Shown piece by piece: positions 62,373 through 64,000 of a DNA stretch of 64,000 bases (its first letter is position 1; every line of letters starts with the position of its first letter). Origin of the DNA: Salinisphaera sp. T31B1 (GTDB lineage Bacteria > Pseudomonadota > Gammaproteobacteria > Nevskiales > Salinisphaeraceae); contig NZ_APNH01000001.1 in assembly GCF_040361275.1 (NCBI RefSeq), forward strand, positions 1,399,001 to 1,463,000, read 5' to 3'. The position numbers and the translations under genes were made by a program. Below the pieces are notes generated by a model. It was not told the origin of the DNA. It saw nothing but the letters and a program-made list of their open reading frames with translations, and did no database searches.

Positions 62373-63377
62373 ATGAAAGCCGCGATACTGCATGCGCCCG
62401 GCGGACTCGAGCGCATCGAGATCGTGGAGCGCGATCGGCCAGAGCCCGCTGCCCACGAGATTTTGGTGCAGGTTCATGCCAGCTCGCTGAATTACCATGA
62501 TTATGTCGTGGCCATCGGTGGCATTCCCACCGAAGATCAGCGGGTGCTCATGTCGGACGGTGCCGGCGAGGTGGTGGCTATCGGCGACGACGTTACCCAA
62601 TTCGCGGTTGGCGATCGTGTCATCTCTACATTCTTTCCGAACTGGGTCGACGGGCCGATCAGCCTGGCCAAGCGCGCGGGCACGCCCGGCGACCGCGGCC
62701 CCGGTATGGCCGCCCAGTTCGTCGCCGGGGCAGAGAACGCGTTCACTCATGCACCCGCCGGCTACAGCCATGTGCAGGCCGCGACGTTGCCGTGTGCGGC
62801 CCTCACCGCCTGGCGCGCGCTGATGGTCGAAGCACGGATCAAGCCGGGCGATACCGTGCTGGTACTGGGTAGCGGCGGTGTGTCGATATTTGCGCTTCAG
62901 TTCGCACGGGTCGCGGGCGCGAAAGTGATCGCCACGACCAGTTCGCAGTCCAAGGCAGACCGGCTGACCGAGCTCGGCGCCGAGCACGTGGTCAACTATG
63001 CCGAGGATCCCAAGTGGGGCAAAACGGTCAAGCAGCTCACCGGCGGCCGCGGCGTGGATGCGGTGGTGGAGATCGGCGGCCCGGATACGCTCGGGCAATC
63101 GATCGCTGCCTGCCGCATGGGTGGGCATATCAGCCTCATCGGCGTGCTGACCGGGGTCAAGGGCGAGGTCCCGACGGCGGCGTTCTTCTATGCCAACCTC
63201 ACGATGACGGGCATCAGCGTGGGCAGCCGCTGTCAGCAGCAGGACATGGTGCGCGCGATCGAGGCCTCCGGCATCGTTCCGGTGGTCGATTCCGAATTCG
63301 AGCTTGCCGACTTGGCCGAGGCCTTTGCTTATCAGAAGGCCCAGAAACACTTCGGCAAGATCTGTCTCACCCTCTAG
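62373..63377 (+). CDS. Zinc-type NAD(P)-dependent alcohol dehydrogenase/quinone reductase family
   Basis: The ATG at 62373 follows AAGGAA; 334 residues of the medium-chain dehydrogenase/reductase family. The N-terminal catalytic domain contains GAGEVVAIGDDVTQFAVGDR (the family GDxV block), and the NAD(P) Rossmann motif is VLGSGGVSIFALQFARVAGA near residue 165. It lacks the structural-zinc Cys cluster, so it is nearer quinone/zinc-less reductases. It is followed 43 bases later by the asparaginase-like gene, probably one operon. Confidence 0.85.
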   Translation: MKAAILHAPGGLERIEIVERDRPEPAAHEILVQVHASSLNYHDYVVAIGGIPTEDQRVLMSDGAGEVVAIGDDVTQFAVGDRVISTFFPNWVDGPISLAKRAGTPGDRGPGMAAQFVAGAENAFTHAPAGYSHVQAATLPCAALTAWRALMVEARIKPGDTVLVLGSGGVSIFALQFARVAGAKVIATTSSQSKADRLTELGAEHVVNYAEDPKWGKTVKQLTGGRGVDAVVEIGGPDTLGQSIAACRMGGHISLIGVLTGVKGEVPTAAFFYANLTMTGISVGSRCQQQDMVRAIEASGIVPVVDSEFELADLAEAFAYQKAQKHFGKICLTL

Positions 63378-63420
63378 CACGCCCAGGACCGGCACGATCG
63401 TTGGCCAGGAGATTTCTACG

Positions 63421-63978
63421 ATGAGCAATCCTCGATCGGGTGACGGCCGCTCGCCGTTCGCCGTCCGGCTGTTGGCAACCGGTGGCACCATCGAAAAGAC
63501 CTATGACCCGGCGCGCGGTGCGTTGACGCTCGATGTGCCGGTGATCCAATCGCTGCTCGACGGCCTGCGCCAGCCGGACATACGGGTCGGCGTCGAACGG
63601 GTGATGGCCAAGGACTCCCTCGACATGAGCGATGGCGATCGCGAGGCGATCGTTCAGGCGGTTCGTATGGCGCTCGATCGCGGCGATAGCGATGCGGTTG
63701 TCGTCACGCACGGCACCGATACCCTGGCGGATACCGCGGCTGCGCTGGTGGACGGTCTGTCCGCACCGGCGATACCGGTACTGCTCACTGGTGCGATGGT
63801 GCCCTGGCGTGTGGCTGATAGCGATGCCGCCCAGAACATGGCGCAGGCTCTGATGGCCGCCCGTCTGGTGGAGCCCGGTGTGTACGCGGTATTTCACTCG
63901 CGGGTGATTCCCGGTGACCGCGTGGTCAAGGATTACGATCGCCTCACGTTGGTCGAGGCATCCGACGCCCCTGCCTGA
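63421..63978 (+). CDS. Single-domain asparaginase-family protein
   Basis: A 185-residue protein (from the ATG at 63421). It has the first active-site block LLATGGTIEKTYDPARGALT and the second THGTDTLADTAAALVDG, matching the N-terminal domain of L-asparaginases. The C-terminal domain normally needed to complete the active site is absent. The protein ends with a stop at 63976-63978, so this is not a truncation by the window. It is a standalone member of the asparaginase-domain family; activity needs testing. Confidence 0.85.
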   Translation: MSNPRSGDGRSPFAVRLLATGGTIEKTYDPARGALTLDVPVIQSLLDGLRQPDIRVGVERVMAKDSLDMSDGDREAIVQAVRMALDRGDSDAVVVTHGTDTLADTAAALVDGLSAPAIPVLLTGAMVPWRVADSDAAQNMAQALMAARLVEPGVYAVFHSRVIPGDRVVKDYDRLTLVEASDAPA

Positions 63979-64000
63979 TCGGCCGGTCGACGGCCGTCCT

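Noticed and set aside
1-64000. CRISPR array, rRNA operon, prophage or IS element
   Set aside because: No regularly spaced repeats, no rRNA-like sequence, and no transposase, integrase or phage structural genes were recognised.

Overview
The window is GC-rich, densely coding, and reads as chromosomal DNA of a gammaproteobacterium. Indicators are a DUF2058 (YaiL-like) protein, a YccS-type FUSC protein, a Prc/Tsp protease with the DUF3340-type C-terminus, a TIGR02450 Trp-rich protein, a BPSS1780-family membrane protein, an LplT/Aas-like fusion and tRNA-Glu(CUC). The mix of organic-acid, alcohol and amine handling with many small regulators would suit a marine or halophilic heterotroph. A Salinisphaera-like genus is only a guess. 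No prophage, IS element, CRISPR array or rRNA is visible; the accessory content is chromosomal operons, and there is one decayed-gene patch at about 35.6-36.5 kb.

Layout. 0-1 kb: a truncated fumarase/aspartase-superfamily lyase divergent from a GntR/HutC regulator, with a perfect 16-bp palindrome between them. 1.1-5.4 kb: a putative DNA-repair locus in which the radical SAM protein (TIGR03916 type) and the DUF4130-UdgX protein are separated by a SatD-family protein and a DUF3307 membrane protein. 5.4-7.6 kb: a LysE exporter divergent from a MocR-type regulator with inverted repeats. 7.6-24.9 kb: mostly single housekeeping or envelope genes (DUF2058, outer-membrane barrel, FrnE-like DsbA, lipoprotein phosphodiesterase, MscS channel, beta-helix lipoprotein, SDR, MOSC, an exported lyase, two alpha/beta hydrolases, MATE). 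25.1-27.7 kb: a MoxR ATPase plus VWA/CoxE-like pair. 27.8-31 kb: a D-tartrate dehydratase-like enzyme, a D-2-hydroxyacid dehydrogenase and a LysR regulator. 31-33.8 kb: an MFS-PlsC fusion overlapping a TetR gene tail to tail. 34-35.6 kb: YCII protein, then a CDF metal exporter divergent from a MerR regulator. 36.5-43 kb: Gfa (formaldehyde-glutathione), Prc, TauE/SafE, YccS-like, YrhK. 43.2-48.4 kb: tRNA-Glu, an oxidoreductase fused to a catalytically degenerate SelD domain, a rhomboid protease, and a PilZ plus degenerate HD-GYP protein. 48.6-52.4 kb: MFS, DUF427 and a one-chain dihydroxyacetone kinase. 52.3-58.4 kb: a sigma-54 alcohol-oxidation module (AldA, PQQ quinohemoprotein alcohol dehydrogenase, AcoR-like activator). 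58.8-64 kb: DUF6314, EamA, MarR, a polytopic membrane protein, a zinc-type dehydrogenase and a single-domain asparaginase-like protein.

Two modules stand out. The first is the 52.3-58.4 kb module. It has a 15-bp perfect inverted repeat (candidate activator site), a second weaker repeat 33 bp away centre to centre, a GG-N10-GC sigma-54 promoter, the two enzymes of a periplasmic alcohol-to-acid route, a strong terminator, and a GAF-AAA-Fis activator convergent on the operon. The second is the SatD/DUF3307 pair. SatD carries sequence hallmarks resembling class III nucleotidyl cyclases and lies directly upstream of a polytopic membrane protein, inside a uracil-DNA-glycosylase/radical SAM locus. 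Whether this is a nucleotide-signalled membrane effector pair linked to DNA repair or defence is inference, but it is the most intriguing undescribed possibility here.

Start codons were moved inward from the longest frame wherever a ribosome binding site or family N-terminus supported it. Operator and promoter calls come from reading inverted repeats and consensus spacing by eye.
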